64,000 nucleotides of DNA from contig NZ_AUGY01000011.1 in NCBI RefSeq assembly GCF_000422905.1, positions 62,001 through 126,000 of the forward strand. The letters run 5' to 3'. The notes beneath the pieces were generated by a model, which was not told the DNA's origin, ran no database searches, and saw nothing but the letters and a program-made list of their open reading frames with translations. A program made the translations under genes and the position numbers. The DNA is from Paenibacillus alginolyticus DSM 5050 = NBRC 15375. GTDB lineage: Bacteria; Bacillota; Bacilli; Paenibacillales; NBRC-103111. Below, piece by piece: positions 16,794 through 25,517 of this stretch (the stretch's first letter is position 1; each line of letters opens with the position of its first letter).

Positions 16794-17570
16794 ATGCAAG
16801 CACGAGTATACACACCTGCCATGCAGGGAATTGGTGAATTTGACGGTGGGAAAATCAAAGAACAAAAGCCGATTGGCTTTTCAGGCGAAGGATCAGTTAT
16901 CAAGCGAGTGGGTCCCTTATTTTATTGGGCATGGGCCACTTCAAGCAGCGAAGCCATGATCGGCCTGCATCCTCATCAAGGCTTTGAGATTATGACTTAT
17001 GTGGTTGAAGGCAGTGCTTTTCATGGGGATACCTTGGGTACGAACAGCACAGTGGGAGCAGGCGGGGCGCAGGTCATGCAAACAGGCTCTGGCGTAAGTC
17101 ATCAAGAAAAGCTAAGTGCCAATGCGGAGCTTTTTCAAATATGGTTTGAGCCTGAATTGACGGAAGCGATGCGGAGAAAGCCAACCTATCGCCAGTATGA
17201 GCATGAAGAATTTCCACAAATAAGCCACGAAGCAGGGTATAAAGTGAAAACGGTAATTGGTGTAGATGCTCCTATACAGTTGGTTGCTGATATTGAAATG
17301 TGGGATGTTGAAGTAAATAGCGGCGCTCATTATCAACATAAGATTGATGCCGGCTATACATTAACGGCTTTAGCAATTCGCGGGCAGGGAACATGGGGTG
17401 AGACTGGGGCATCGAAACAACCTGTACAGTTTCATCACAAAGATTTCATCCTTGCAGCAGCTGAATCAGAGACAGAGGTAACAATTACGAACACGGATGA
17501 AGAGGTAATGCGGCTGATTCTCATCAAGGTTCCAACAACGGTGGCTTATCCACTTTATCGTAAAAGATAA
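16794..17570 (+). CDS. Pirin family protein (bicupin)
   Basis: 258 residues from the ATG at 16794, with AGGAGG at 16779-16784. Cupin motif 1 is seen in GLHPHQGFEIMTYVVEG with GDTLG next, giving the His/His/Glu metal site; MQTGSGVSHQE supplies the fourth ligand. The C-terminal cupin (GAHYQHKIDAGYTLTAL) lacks a full metal set, as in other pirins. Some bacterial pirins (YhhW, YhaK) act as quercetin 2,3-dioxygenases. It is 55 bases behind the MarR gene and is probably in its operon, suggesting a role against aromatic or quinone-type compounds. Confidence 0.85.
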   Translation: MQARVYTPAMQGIGEFDGGKIKEQKPIGFSGEGSVIKRVGPLFYWAWATSSSEAMIGLHPHQGFEIMTYVVEGSAFHGDTLGTNSTVGAGGAQVMQTGSGVSHQEKLSANAELFQIWFEPELTEAMRRKPTYRQYEHEEFPQISHEAGYKVKTVIGVDAPIQLVADIEMWDVEVNSGAHYQHKIDAGYTLTALAIRGQGTWGETGASKQPVQFHHKDFILAAAESETEVTITNTDEEVMRLILIKVPTTVAYPLYRKR

Positions 17571-17769
17571 TTGTGGCTTTCGCTTCACGTCAAATATCTT
17601 TATTGCTAAACCTGAAGGGATTGCAGAGATGGTCGTCTTATCCTCTTCAGCAGCAAATACACAACGAGGCTGCCGCGGAAACGTTTGACGGCCTCGTTGA
17701 ACTGTAAAGATTTGATCATTGCTCAATTGCCCTACTCATACGTATGGTGGGATCTACCTGGCTGCCGTT

Positions 17770-18280
17770 TTAATTACCAATCGCATAGTGCAATTGAACG
17801 ACGCCGCTGCCGAGTGATTTGAAGTTCAACAATTCTACTTCCTTGTATTGGTACTTCTCCGTGTCAATCAATAGATTGAGTCCCTTCCCTTCCAGTACCG
17901 GCGCGACATTGAATATGAGCTCGTCAACAAGCCCTTGACCCAGAAAAGCATTGTGAAGGTCCGCCCCCCCCCGAAATGAGGGCGGTTTGATAGCCTTTAT
18001 CCTGCAGGTAGCTCAAGGCTTCGAGCGGCGAGCCGACAACCGTCACACCGGGAATTTCTTTCACGCTTGCCGATACGATGACGATATCCATGCCGGCAAA
18101 AGCACCCCCGCCTCCGCTCGCCTGCATCCCTTCAAACGTGCGTCTTCCGACAATGAAATTACCAGCTGCTTGAGCATGTGCCGCAAAATCGCCGAGTGCT
18201 TCCTTTTTTGGGGGATTATTCGGACTCGATTGCGCGTAGTTACCATTGCCTGTTAGTGTTGCCCATAGAATTGTTTTCAT
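17770..18280 (-). pseudogene. Dihydrofolate reductase-like (RibD C-terminal family) protein, frameshifted in a G9 run
   Basis: The N-terminal part reads MKTILWATLTGNGNYAQSSP, FIVGRRTFEGMQ and MDIVIVS, typical of the DfrA/RibD-C family (YyaP/YwjB-like NADPH reductases). At 17964-17972 there are nine C's (G's on the coding strand). With nine, the frame runs into SGGGGPSQCFSGSRAC and stops. With eight it continues as ISGGADLHNAFLGQGLVDEL, FNVAPVLEGKGLNLL and VELLNFKSLGSGVVQLHYAIGN, stopping at 17770. That is a full-length protein of 169 residues. The extra base may be a sequencing error, decay or slippage-based phase variation. A damaged second copy of this gene lies at 21255-21395. Confidence 0.75.
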
Positions 18281-18325
18281 TGGATAGCCTCCTAATAGTC
18301 GATGAAAATAAATGATGATTATAGT

Positions 18326-19222
18326 TCAGCCTAGCTTTCTTGATTGCCGCGATGTCCGTTCTAGGACTCTGCGGATGGATGCGACCACCCGGTCCGGCCG
18401 ATCTTCCTGCACGTAGTGGGAGGCATCGTCTAACGATTCGGTTTCGTTCAATTTCAAATAACCTTGCCATTTAGCCATCTCTTCGGGTGGAAAACCCGCG
18501 CTATCCTTCATCCCCCACAGAATCTGTGCTGGTAAATTGGATAGAACCGGCAGTTTCGCTTCGATTTCCGCGAGCCACGGACGCGCTTTTCGGATCTGTC
18601 TTGGGAATACCCATGTCGGTTTCCGGGATTTTGGGGTTGGGAATGGATCGGTGTAGGCCTTTCTCAAGATATCCGTGATTTTCTCGGAATGATAAATCCC
18701 ATGCGGGACAATCTTCTTGGCGAAGAAGTTTCGTCTTGTCTGCAGCCAATATCCGAAGGGCCATCCGCCCATAGCAAACGAGAAAAGCTTCATCGCAGGA
18801 AGCGTAGCCGGCCATGCCCAGGTATTCATCACGACAACTCCGCGCAGGTTCTCACGGTGTCTTACGGCGTAGCCCAATCCAATCGGGCCTCCCCAATCTT
18901 GGACTACAAGTACGAAGTCCTTAAGATCCAGTCGTCGGATGAATTCGGTGACTGCCTCAGAATGCTCCTTCGGCGTATAGCCATAATCGGAAGGAGCTCG
19001 TGACATTCCGAGTCCCGGGTAATCCAATGCAATCAGACGGCATTCACCGCTTAATTCTTTGATGACGTTCCGGTAAAGATACGACCAGGTGGGGTTTCCG
19101 TGTAGAAGAAGAATGACAGGACCCTGCCCCTCGTCAACGTAATGAATCATGCCATCGCGATAAGACATCCAGTGGTCCTTGAACGGATACTCGGATGCAT
19201 CTACATCAAACGGTCTTTGCAT
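18326..19222 (-). CDS. Alpha/beta hydrolase, haloalkane dehalogenase-like
   Basis: 298 residues. The oxyanion region LLLHGNPTWSYLYRNVI, the nucleophile elbow VVQDWGGPIGLGYA with Asp as nucleophile instead of Ser, and MNTWAW fit haloalkane dehalogenases (DhlA/LinB group). LWGMKDSAGF supplies a late acidic residue and DDASHYVQED the catalytic His. The same pattern is shared by some epoxide hydrolases and fluoroacetate dehalogenases, but the HGNPTWSYLYR and QDWGG combination favours the dehalogenase group. No secretion signal. The divergent HxlR regulator at 19488 may control it. Confidence 0.82.
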   Translation of the reverse strand: MQRPFDVDASEYPFKDHWMSYRDGMIHYVDEGQGPVILLLHGNPTWSYLYRNVIKELSGECRLIALDYPGLGMSRAPSDYGYTPKEHSEAVTEFIRRLDLKDFVLVVQDWGGPIGLGYAVRHRENLRGVVVMNTWAWPATLPAMKLFSFAMGGWPFGYWLQTRRNFFAKKIVPHGIYHSEKITDILRKAYTDPFPTPKSRKPTWVFPRQIRKARPWLAEIEAKLPVLSNLPAQILWGMKDSAGFPPEEMAKWQGYLKLNETESLDDASHYVQEDRPDRVVASIRRVLERTSRQSRKLG

Positions 19223-19487
19223 TTTGCCTCCAATCTGCCATAAGTTTCAAGTGGCGTTTAAATCGCATGGAATAGTTGTCTAAATATTCAGATTTTAAAT
19301 GTGATTCAAAGTCCTGTTAATATCGATTGAGCGCCCTGGTTGCGCGCACCACTCAGGGGTTGCTATCGATATGAAGTAGAATTTTGTGTTTTGGCTCTTC
19401 AATAAGACTACAACACTGTGGTATATTTGAAAAGTAGTTACAATAAAGTGCAATAGTTTCAAAAAATGAACTATGGAGGAAACGTCA

Positions 19488-19829
19488 ATGTTGGATCGCT
19501 CTTGTATCGAAGCCATTGATCCTTTGCTGGAAATCCTGGATGGTAAGTGGACCCTCCCACTTCTGCTAGAATTGTTTGTCGGCACCAAGCGATTTGGTGA
19601 GCTGCGGCGAAAGCTACACCCGATTAGCCCGAAGACGTTAACGGATCGACTGCGGGTGCTGGAGGAGAAGGGGATAATAACGCGCACGCAGTACCCCGGT
19701 GTGCCGCTGCACATCGAATATGAGCTAACTGAGCGAGGATGGAATCTGCAGCCTATTTTTGCGGCTATGTGGGCATGGGTTCAGGAAAATGACTTAAGTG
19801 GCGAGCGTGGGGCGGAAGAGATGGCATAG
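19488..19829 (+). CDS. HxlR family transcriptional regulator
   Basis: 113 residues from the ATG at 19488; GGAGG at 19475-19479 makes the upstream in-frame ATG at 19473 part of the ribosome site. The winged-helix pattern DGKWTLPLLLELFVGTKRFGELRRKL and SPKTLTDRLRVLEEKGIITR is diagnostic, with the wing TQYPGVPLHIEYELTERG. Cys occurs near the start (DRSCIEAID), where HxlR proteins that sense aldehydes or electrophiles carry their reactive cysteine, although the exact position cannot be aligned here. It is divergent from the dehalogenase-like gene, its likely target. Confidence 0.83.
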   Translation: MLDRSCIEAIDPLLEILDGKWTLPLLLELFVGTKRFGELRRKLHPISPKTLTDRLRVLEEKGIITRTQYPGVPLHIEYELTERGWNLQPIFAAMWAWVQENDLSGERGAEEMA

Positions 19830-19852
19830 ATGTGAATGTGACAACTATAGTG

Positions 19853-19887
19853 GAGGAGCTTGCATCGTGGCAGCTCCTCTTTTGTTT
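19853..19887 (+). terminator. Rho-independent terminator after the HxlR gene
   Basis: GAGGAGCT (19853-19860) and AGCTCCTC (19872-19879) with an 11-base loop, then TTTTGTTTT. Confidence 0.8.
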
Positions 19888-20078
19888 TATTAAAGTAACT
19901 ATCAGGATAGTACAAGAAGGATATTTCCTAAGATTATTAGAATTAAACCAGTTGGGAAATAAAGATATCCGACGTCTTTGTGCATGAAATGTCGGACGAA
20001 AAAGTCACAATTTAAGGGTGAAATTAAAAGCCTTTCCAAGGATATCCTTTCAAATTTCAAATTAAAGGGGACACTGAA

Positions 20079-20543
20079 ATGGAGTACAGAATTGAGAATC
20101 TTGATTTCGAATTAAGAATTATAGGGAAAAGTCAGTCTGTTAAAACAAGCAAAGCATTTAAAACGATCCCTACGCTTTGGAACAGTGCAAAAAAAGATGG
20201 ATCTATGCAAAAGCTAATTGATATGTCATGGGAAAATCCAAAATGTACACTTGAAAGCCTCCTGGGGGTTTGTGGAAAAGAAGCGGCCATAACGGAAGAT
20301 ACATTTGATTACTTTATGGGGGTTCGTTATGATGGGGAATCTCCAAGTGAAATGGAAACTCTTATAATTCCTCCAAGTACATGGGCGGTTTTTCCGAATA
20401 TTACGGAGGCATGGAAACGTTTATATTCAGAATGGGTTCCAACTTCGGGTTATGAACTGGCTAAATTACCATGTATCGAGTGTTATTACGGACCAAAGCA
20501 CAAACCAAGGCATGAACTATGGGTTCCAGTCATACCGAAATAA
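20079..20543 (+). CDS. GyrI-like / effector-binding domain protein
   Basis: 154 residues, AAAGGGG before the ATG. The order IGKSQSVKTS, IPTLWNSAKKDG, DYFMGVRYDGESPSEMETLIIPPSTWAVFP and ITEAWKRLYSEWVPTSGYELAKLP, ending HELWVPVIPK, follows the SOUL/GyrI-like effector-binding fold, also found at the C-terminus of AraC/BmrR-type activators and in integron-associated effector-binding proteins. No DNA-binding domain is attached, so it probably binds small hydrophobic ligands alone. Ligand unknown. The next gene on this strand encodes a MepB-like protein. Confidence 0.78.
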   Translation: MEYRIENLDFELRIIGKSQSVKTSKAFKTIPTLWNSAKKDGSMQKLIDMSWENPKCTLESLLGVCGKEAAITEDTFDYFMGVRYDGESPSEMETLIIPPSTWAVFPNITEAWKRLYSEWVPTSGYELAKLPCIECYYGPKHKPRHELWVPVIPK

Positions 20544-20677
20544 TTATTCGCTAAAGGAGCTTTTATCGCAAAAAACGCACCAACTACAAGTTGGTTATCG
20601 ATCCCTACTTCGCCAAACTCAACGAATGTTTGGTATTCTTTTAGATAGAATGTAATGAACATAGGAGACTAGAATAG

Positions 20678-21298
20678 ATGGATAATAAAAATCTTAATTT
20701 AACAGAAGCATGCCCTAATGATCAAAATGCCTGGGCTTCCTCAGATATAATTCATAGTGACCTGCTTGCTACTAAGAATTTCGTCTATAACGTGTGCGGG
20801 TTTGATTGCTCTCAACCACTTGAAGAAGCACAAAATGCTGAATATGGGGCCTATTTATTTAATATAAATTCTCTCTCCATAAGATTTCGTGTCGCTAAAA
20901 TCACTCCTACCAAGGTAGGGCAGTTTGTAACGCTATGGCATAGAATTGGGGATGGAACGATCCACCCATATGACGTATCAGATCCAATCGATTACTTCGT
21001 AATTAGTACCCGCCAGGAGACTAACTTTGGCCAATTTGTATTTCCAAAGCATGTTCTATTCAATCAAAATATCGTATCAAATCAAGGTGAAGGCGGTAAA
21101 CGGGCTATACGAGTGTACCCACCGTGGGACAAGACTATCAGCCTCCAGGCTCAGAAAACTCAGAAATGGCAGTTGGATTATTTCCTGGAGACACCTATAA
21201 ATGAACCGATAGACAGTGATCGTGCTCGAATGCTTTACGGCCTCGAATCAGAGCGACTGCATAGTGTAACTGAACGACACCACTGCCGAGGGACTTGA
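20678..21298 (+). CDS. MepB family protein with altered C-terminus
   Basis: 206 residues. The stretches YGAYLFNINSLSIRFRVAKI, TPTKVGQFVTLWHR and GGKRAIRVYPPWD, followed by KTQKWQLDYFL, match MepB, the third gene of the S. aureus mepRAB operon (function unknown). Similarity runs to about RARMLYG; the last 18 residues (LESERLHSVTERHHCRGT) are read from the antisense strand of the DHFR-like relic at 21255-21395. The natural end has probably been replaced by a recombination event. It may still fold. Confidence 0.72.
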   Translation: MDNKNLNLTEACPNDQNAWASSDIIHSDLLATKNFVYNVCGFDCSQPLEEAQNAEYGAYLFNINSLSIRFRVAKITPTKVGQFVTLWHRIGDGTIHPYDVSDPIDYFVISTRQETNFGQFVFPKHVLFNQNIVSNQGEGGKRAIRVYPPWDKTISLQAQKTQKWQLDYFLETPINEPIDSDRARMLYGLESERLHSVTERHHCRGT

Positions 21299-21395
21299 AA
21301 TCAAACAACTCTACCTGCTTATGTCGATATCGGCAAAGGGACCTCCGCCATTCCCCTTCATGGGCTTCAAACGTGCTAATGAAATAAATAGGAAT
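21255..21395 (-). pseudogene. Remnant of a second dihydrofolate reductase-like gene
   Basis: On the minus strand the C-terminal piece reads KQVELFDFKSLGSGVVQLHYA, nearly the same as KEVELLNFKSLGSGVVQLHYA in the gene at 17770-18280. Upstream of it, in a shifted frame, come GGPFADIDI and TFEA, matching GGAFAGMDIVI and TFEG of the same gene. About 55 codons between these pieces are missing. It is thus an internally deleted, frameshifted duplicate. Its antisense strand now encodes the end of the MepB-like protein. Confidence 0.65.
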
Positions 21396-21485
21396 GGAGG
21401 CTAAATCATGTAGATTAAAGTAACATTGCCGGATGGAACAATTAGAGGGTATCAACAAGGTACGACTATCGAACAAGTTAATTAG
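21396..21485 (+). pseudogene. Fragment of the 5' end of thrS (threonyl-tRNA synthetase, TGS domain)
   Basis: GGAGG at 21396-21400 is followed after seven bases by ATG (21408), then TAG, then 23 codons reading IKVTLPDGTIRGYQQGTTIE and QVN, ending in TAG at 21483. Threonyl-tRNA synthetases begin with a TGS domain of this form (IKVTLPDGS-R-Y--GTT--D-A). The in-frame stop after the first codon and the loss of everything after 23 residues make it non-functional. It is a captured start of a housekeeping gene including its ribosome site, inserted between the DHFR remnant and the next gene. Confidence 0.65.
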
Positions 21486-21499
21486 AAAACGGAGGTATT

Positions 21500-22138
21500 A
21501 TGATATCATTTATTGATACTAAAGAACTCATTACTACAGTCGAAGAGCTTAGATCGCTTATTGGCTACCCAAGCGAACTTGTTCAACACAAGGTCATTTC
21601 TCATATCGATGAACATTGCAGGGACTTTATAGCCAAATCACCTTTCATAGTTATATCAACCTCTGATTCTACAGGCAGATGTGACGTATCTCCCAGAGGT
21701 GATTCGGCTGGTTTTATCCGGGTAGTTGATGATAAGCACATTGTAATCCCTGAACGACCAGGAAATAAAAGAATGGACTCCTTAAGCAATATAATTTCCA
21801 ATCCAGAAATAGGTCTAGTTTTTCTAATTCCAGGGCTTGGAGAAACACTGCGAATAAATGGGCGTGCATTTGTAACTAAAGATAGTGAATTGTTAAATAC
21901 GATGGCTGTGAATGGAAAAATACCCTTACTAGGTATTGTGGTTGCCATTGAGGAATGTTTTCTTCACTGCGCAAAAGCATTTAGACGATCAAGATTGTGG
22001 GAGCCTGAATCTTGGTTGAATAAAGATGAATTACCGTCAGCTGCAAAGATACTATCATCTCATGTAAAACTTGAGGGAGTAACCGCTGAGCTAATTGCTG
22101 AAAGATTAGAAGAAGGCTATTCAAAGAGACTTTATTAG
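21500..22138 (+). CDS. Pyridoxamine 5'-phosphate oxidase family FMN-dependent protein (MSMEG_1061/DR_2398 type)
   Basis: 212 residues. The split-barrel flavin fold is shown by FIAKSPFIVISTSDSTGRCDVSPRGDSAGFIRVVD, then IVIPERPGNKRMDSLSNIISNPEIGLVFLIPGLGETLRINGRAFVT, the signature of the DR_2398-like PPOX subfamily. IEECFLHCAKAFRRSRLWEPESW follows as in that family. Such proteins bind FMN (some F420) and are thought to reduce small molecules; the substrate is unknown. The ribosome site GGAGG is close to the ATG (4 bases). A single-gene unit with no evident regulator. Confidence 0.82.
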   Translation: MISFIDTKELITTVEELRSLIGYPSELVQHKVISHIDEHCRDFIAKSPFIVISTSDSTGRCDVSPRGDSAGFIRVVDDKHIVIPERPGNKRMDSLSNIISNPEIGLVFLIPGLGETLRINGRAFVTKDSELLNTMAVNGKIPLLGIVVAIEECFLHCAKAFRRSRLWEPESWLNKDELPSAAKILSSHVKLEGVTAELIAERLEEGYSKRLY

Positions 22139-22258
22139 TCATAGATCATGATAATTTTATAAGTTCTAAGCAGAGAATATTGAATTTAATATCCCGGCCC
22201 CTTTGATATGATGATGACAAGAACAACAACAAAGATAAATGAAAGGGGCATTTACATT

Positions 22259-23611
22259 TTGAAAAAACTAAGTCAAACAGTAGTAAGCGCTATCGTAGTC
22301 GGTGGTTTATTGGCGGGATGTTCAACGCAAAGTGACGGTGGAAATACGTCGTCAGCAGTACCCAGCCAAACGGATAATGCGGTTAAAAAAGAAGAGAAAG
22401 TCAAGTTGACGTTCTGGAGAAACTCGGGGAATGATACGGAGAATGCAGCCTATGACAAGCTTGTAGCTTCCTTCATGCAAAAGTATCCGAACATTTCAGT
22501 TGAAATGACACCGATTCCGTACTCCGATTATGACACGAAATTAAGAGTATCCATTGCTTCGGGCAGCCCGCCGGATATTATGGCGCTAGATGCTCCTACG
22601 GTCGGTTCGTATGCAAATGCCGGTGCTCTGAAGCCGTTGACCACATACTTCAAAACGGACGGGAATATCGATGATGTTCCTAAATCAACACTTGCGACCT
22701 ACACGTATCAAAATGAAATCTACATGGCGCCATTAACGGAATCTTCGATTGCCATGTTCTATAACAAAAAGATGTTTCAAGCGAAGGGCATTCCGCTTCC
22801 TTCCAAAAATCCGGATGAGCCGTGGACATGGGATCAGGTGCTCGATGCTGCAAAGAAAATCAATGATCCAGCGAGTGGCATCTTTGGTATAGACCCTGCA
22901 CAGGGCTTCGGGAACGCGGGAGCTACAGCCTACTTCAAGTATCCGATCATCTGGCAGCTTGGCGGAGAAATTATGAGTCCTGACGGTAAAACGTCGAAAG
23001 GCTTTTTGGATTCTCCTCAAACGAAGAAAGCCATTCAATTCTTCTCGGACTTGTATAACAAAGATAAAGTATCTGCTCTGGAGTATCCGCCGGATCCATT
23101 CCCGAACGGCAAACTGGGCATTACGATTGATGGTTCCTGGTCACTGGCGAATCTGAAAGAGAAATTCCCGAATTTCAAGCTTGGCGAAGACTATGACATT
23201 GCTCCTCTGCCAAAAGGAACTGCACAAGCCGTAGCAAATGGCAGCTGGGCGCTCGGTATTTCAGCCAAAAGCAAACATCCCGATGAAGCGTGGAAGTTTG
23301 TCAATTGGGTAACTGGGCATGATGGACAAAAGACATATGCCGGCATGACTAAGGACATCCCGTCCCGTTACTCGGCAGCGAAGGATTTCCCTGAATTGAA
23401 TGAGTATCCGAAGAACATCTTCGTCATTCAAAATCAGAAGTACGGCAGACCGCGCCCGATTACGCCGATCTTCCCGCAAATGTCCGATGCTGTGAATAAA
23501 ATGTTTGAAGATGTCACCATCGGCAAACGGAATATTGACGCATCCATTGCTGAAGCGATCACGACGATCGATAAGGCTTATGCGGATGTGCAGGCGCAGC
23601 AGAAAAAGTAG
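22259..23611 (+). CDS. Sugar ABC transporter substrate-binding lipoprotein (fructan/sucrose locus)
   Basis: 450 residues from the TTG at 22259, preceded by AAAGGGG; the in-frame ATG at 22208 has no ribosome site and would bury the signal. The lipoprotein signal KKLSQTVVSAIVVGGLLAGC has its lipobox at LLAGC. The mature part (KVKLTFWRNSGNDTENAAYD, then VSIASGSPPDIMALDAPTV) is a typical family 1 extracellular solute-binding protein for oligosaccharides. It is followed by YesM/YesN regulators, a GH32 enzyme, two permeases and fructokinase, so the ligand is probably a fructo-oligosaccharide or sucrose. A hairpin terminator follows it, so much of the receptor mRNA may be made alone. Confidence 0.85.
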   Translation: MKKLSQTVVSAIVVGGLLAGCSTQSDGGNTSSAVPSQTDNAVKKEEKVKLTFWRNSGNDTENAAYDKLVASFMQKYPNISVEMTPIPYSDYDTKLRVSIASGSPPDIMALDAPTVGSYANAGALKPLTTYFKTDGNIDDVPKSTLATYTYQNEIYMAPLTESSIAMFYNKKMFQAKGIPLPSKNPDEPWTWDQVLDAAKKINDPASGIFGIDPAQGFGNAGATAYFKYPIIWQLGGEIMSPDGKTSKGFLDSPQTKKAIQFFSDLYNKDKVSALEYPPDPFPNGKLGITIDGSWSLANLKEKFPNFKLGEDYDIAPLPKGTAQAVANGSWALGISAKSKHPDEAWKFVNWVTGHDGQKTYAGMTKDIPSRYSAAKDFPELNEYPKNIFVIQNQKYGRPRPITPIFPQMSDAVNKMFEDVTIGKRNIDASIAEAITTIDKAYADVQAQQKK

Positions 23612-23626
23612 GTTTTTGAAGTTCAT

Positions 23627-23658
23627 AGAGACGAATCATTTCGATGATCGTCTCTTTG
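23627..23658 (+). terminator. Rho-independent terminator behind the receptor gene
   Basis: AGAGACGAATCAT and ATGATCGTCTCT pair around a TTCG tetraloop (23627-23655), followed by TTTGT. Partial termination would give an excess of receptor over the downstream genes. Confidence 0.75.
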
Positions 23659-23727
23659 TCGTTGTTTCCCTAGAAGGTTGACGTGTATGATTAAGGTGTG
23701 ATGACTGGATAAGAAACGGGGGATTTC

Positions 23728-25509
23728 ATGTTTTTTTCATTGAGGAGCCGTCTGATGGCTGTTTTCTCTATATTGCTAATCCTCCCTTTTGCTGCACTCG
23801 CTTATATTCTTAGTGAGGAAGCGACGAAAACGATTAAAGCGTCGATTGAATCTTCAACCGCTCAAACCATCGAACAATTTGCTTCGCATGTCGTGACTCT
23901 GCTTACTCAGGTTGAAGATACGGGCAATCAGGTTGTGAGCAGCCGAACGACGCAGGAATGGCTTACGGTTCATTTGAATCCCGATAATACAATTCAAGAG
24001 CGAGTGCTTACGAAGCAGAGATTACGGGAGTATTTTTCTTCGTATGCCGTTAACAACTCTAATGGCATTTCGATCAGCGCTTTTGCTGAGGATGCCGGGG
24101 GATTGTGGACGCAAGATAGAAGCTATAAAAATAGCGAGTGGTTTACGGCATTTATGACAGAGGGGAAGCGCTGGACGACAGCGCATAAAGATATCGATCA
24201 ATCAGACGAATTCATGAGAGCAAGATCGATTAACAGCTTTCTTTTTCCACTGGTGCAGCTGCAGTCGTTAAAGAATGTCGGGTTCATTAAAGTCAATTAC
24301 CCCACAACTTTGCTTCGAAATGCGATTGAGAAGATTCGGGTTGGGAAGACGGGGAAAGTGATTTTGCTAACGAGCGAAGGCAATAGTGTACTGGATCAAG
24401 ATATTTCAGAGGATCGGGACATTCTAAGGAGTGGTCTTGAGCAAATCGATAAACGATTCGAAGGGGAGATTAGCGGGATTTTCCCAATTGAGGATAAAGG
24501 GAGTACGAATCTGCTCTTTTTTCGCAAATTACCTGCTCAAAATTGGACCATTGTAGGCACCGTTCCAGAAGGTGAATTATATGAGAAGATCACTCATATC
24601 AGGCAAACTATGCTTTTGGTTACTGCCCTTTTGCTTATTCTCGCTATGCTGGCGGCCTTCTGGTTGTCTGCAGGCATTACCAAACCGCTTAGTGTGATGG
24701 GCAAAGCGATGAAGCATGTGCAGCGCGGCGAATTTAATCAGGCTCTGCATGTGATGCCGAAAGTCCGGGAAGGGCATAGTGAAGTGGACTATGTGACGGG
24801 GGTTTTCGAGCAAATGACGCACAGGTTGAGATATTTGATCGAAACCGAGTTCGAAACGAATCTCCGCCGAAAGAATGCCGAATATAAGGCGCTGCTGCTG
24901 CAAATTAACCCGCATTTTTATAATAATACGCTTGAAATCATTAGCGGTCTCGCTGCCATGAAGCGGGAAGACCTAGTGATGGACGCCACCGAGGCTTTAG
25001 GCAAAATGATGAGGTATTCGCTGAACCTGAACAGTGATTTGGTCCGAGTAGCCGAGGAAATGAGCTATATTCGTGATTATCTGTTCATTCTCCATTTGAG
25101 ACATGAAGCTCGGTTACAAGTCGTGATAGAGGAAGATCCGGCTGCTAAGGATTTCATGATTGCCAAGTTTATTATTCAACCCCTGGTGGAAAATGCAGTG
25201 AAGTATAGTCTGGAGAAGGACGGCGTCGCACAGGTCACGCTGCGTACACAGGTGTTAGACGATAGATTGTTGATCTGTGTCAAAGATAATGGGATCGGCA
25301 TGTCCCCCGAATTGGTTCAAGATTTACTGACAGAGATTAAAACGGGTGATTCAGTTGCCATTCTCAGCAGCGAGGGGCAAAGCATCGGGCTTCGCAATGT
25401 TTTATCAAGATGCAGGTTGAATTATGGGGAGCAATTTCACTTAGGCTTACATTCCAGGTTGGGCGAGGGGACCGAAATGACCTTGTACCTTCCTCTGCTA
25501 AGGAGCTGA
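23728..25509 (+). CDS. YesM-type sensor histidine kinase
   Basis: 593 residues. Two membrane segments (near residues 10-28 and 290-312) enclose an extracellular dCache-like sensor region. A HAMP linker follows (about 313-365). The kinase core has LLLQINPHFYNNTLEIISGL with the phospho-His, as in the LytS/YesM family (His_kinase domain), then FIIQPLVENAVKYSL (N box) and VKDNGIGMS (G1 box). It ends nine bases before the response regulator gene, its evident partner. It presumably senses fructan-derived sugars or the loaded receptor outside the cell. Confidence 0.88.
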   Translation: MFFSLRSRLMAVFSILLILPFAALAYILSEEATKTIKASIESSTAQTIEQFASHVVTLLTQVEDTGNQVVSSRTTQEWLTVHLNPDNTIQERVLTKQRLREYFSSYAVNNSNGISISAFAEDAGGLWTQDRSYKNSEWFTAFMTEGKRWTTAHKDIDQSDEFMRARSINSFLFPLVQLQSLKNVGFIKVNYPTTLLRNAIEKIRVGKTGKVILLTSEGNSVLDQDISEDRDILRSGLEQIDKRFEGEISGIFPIEDKGSTNLLFFRKLPAQNWTIVGTVPEGELYEKITHIRQTMLLVTALLLILAMLAAFWLSAGITKPLSVMGKAMKHVQRGEFNQALHVMPKVREGHSEVDYVTGVFEQMTHRLRYLIETEFETNLRRKNAEYKALLLQINPHFYNNTLEIISGLAAMKREDLVMDATEALGKMMRYSLNLNSDLVRVAEEMSYIRDYLFILHLRHEARLQVVIEEDPAAKDFMIAKFIIQPLVENAVKYSLEKDGVAQVTLRTQVLDDRLLICVKDNGIGMSPELVQDLLTEIKTGDSVAILSSEGQSIGLRNVLSRCRLNYGEQFHLGLHSRLGEGTEMTLYLPLLRS

Positions 25510-25517
25510 CAACATAG

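Noticed and set aside
17571..17769. Hairpin AACGAGGC/GCCTCGTT and a short minus-strand frame behind the pirin gene
   Set aside because: The frame lacks any family resemblance; the hairpin has no T tract, so it was not called a terminator.
21195..21476. 93-codon minus-strand frame as an intact gene
   Set aside because: Only pieces match the DHFR-like family and in two frames, so it is listed as a remnant.
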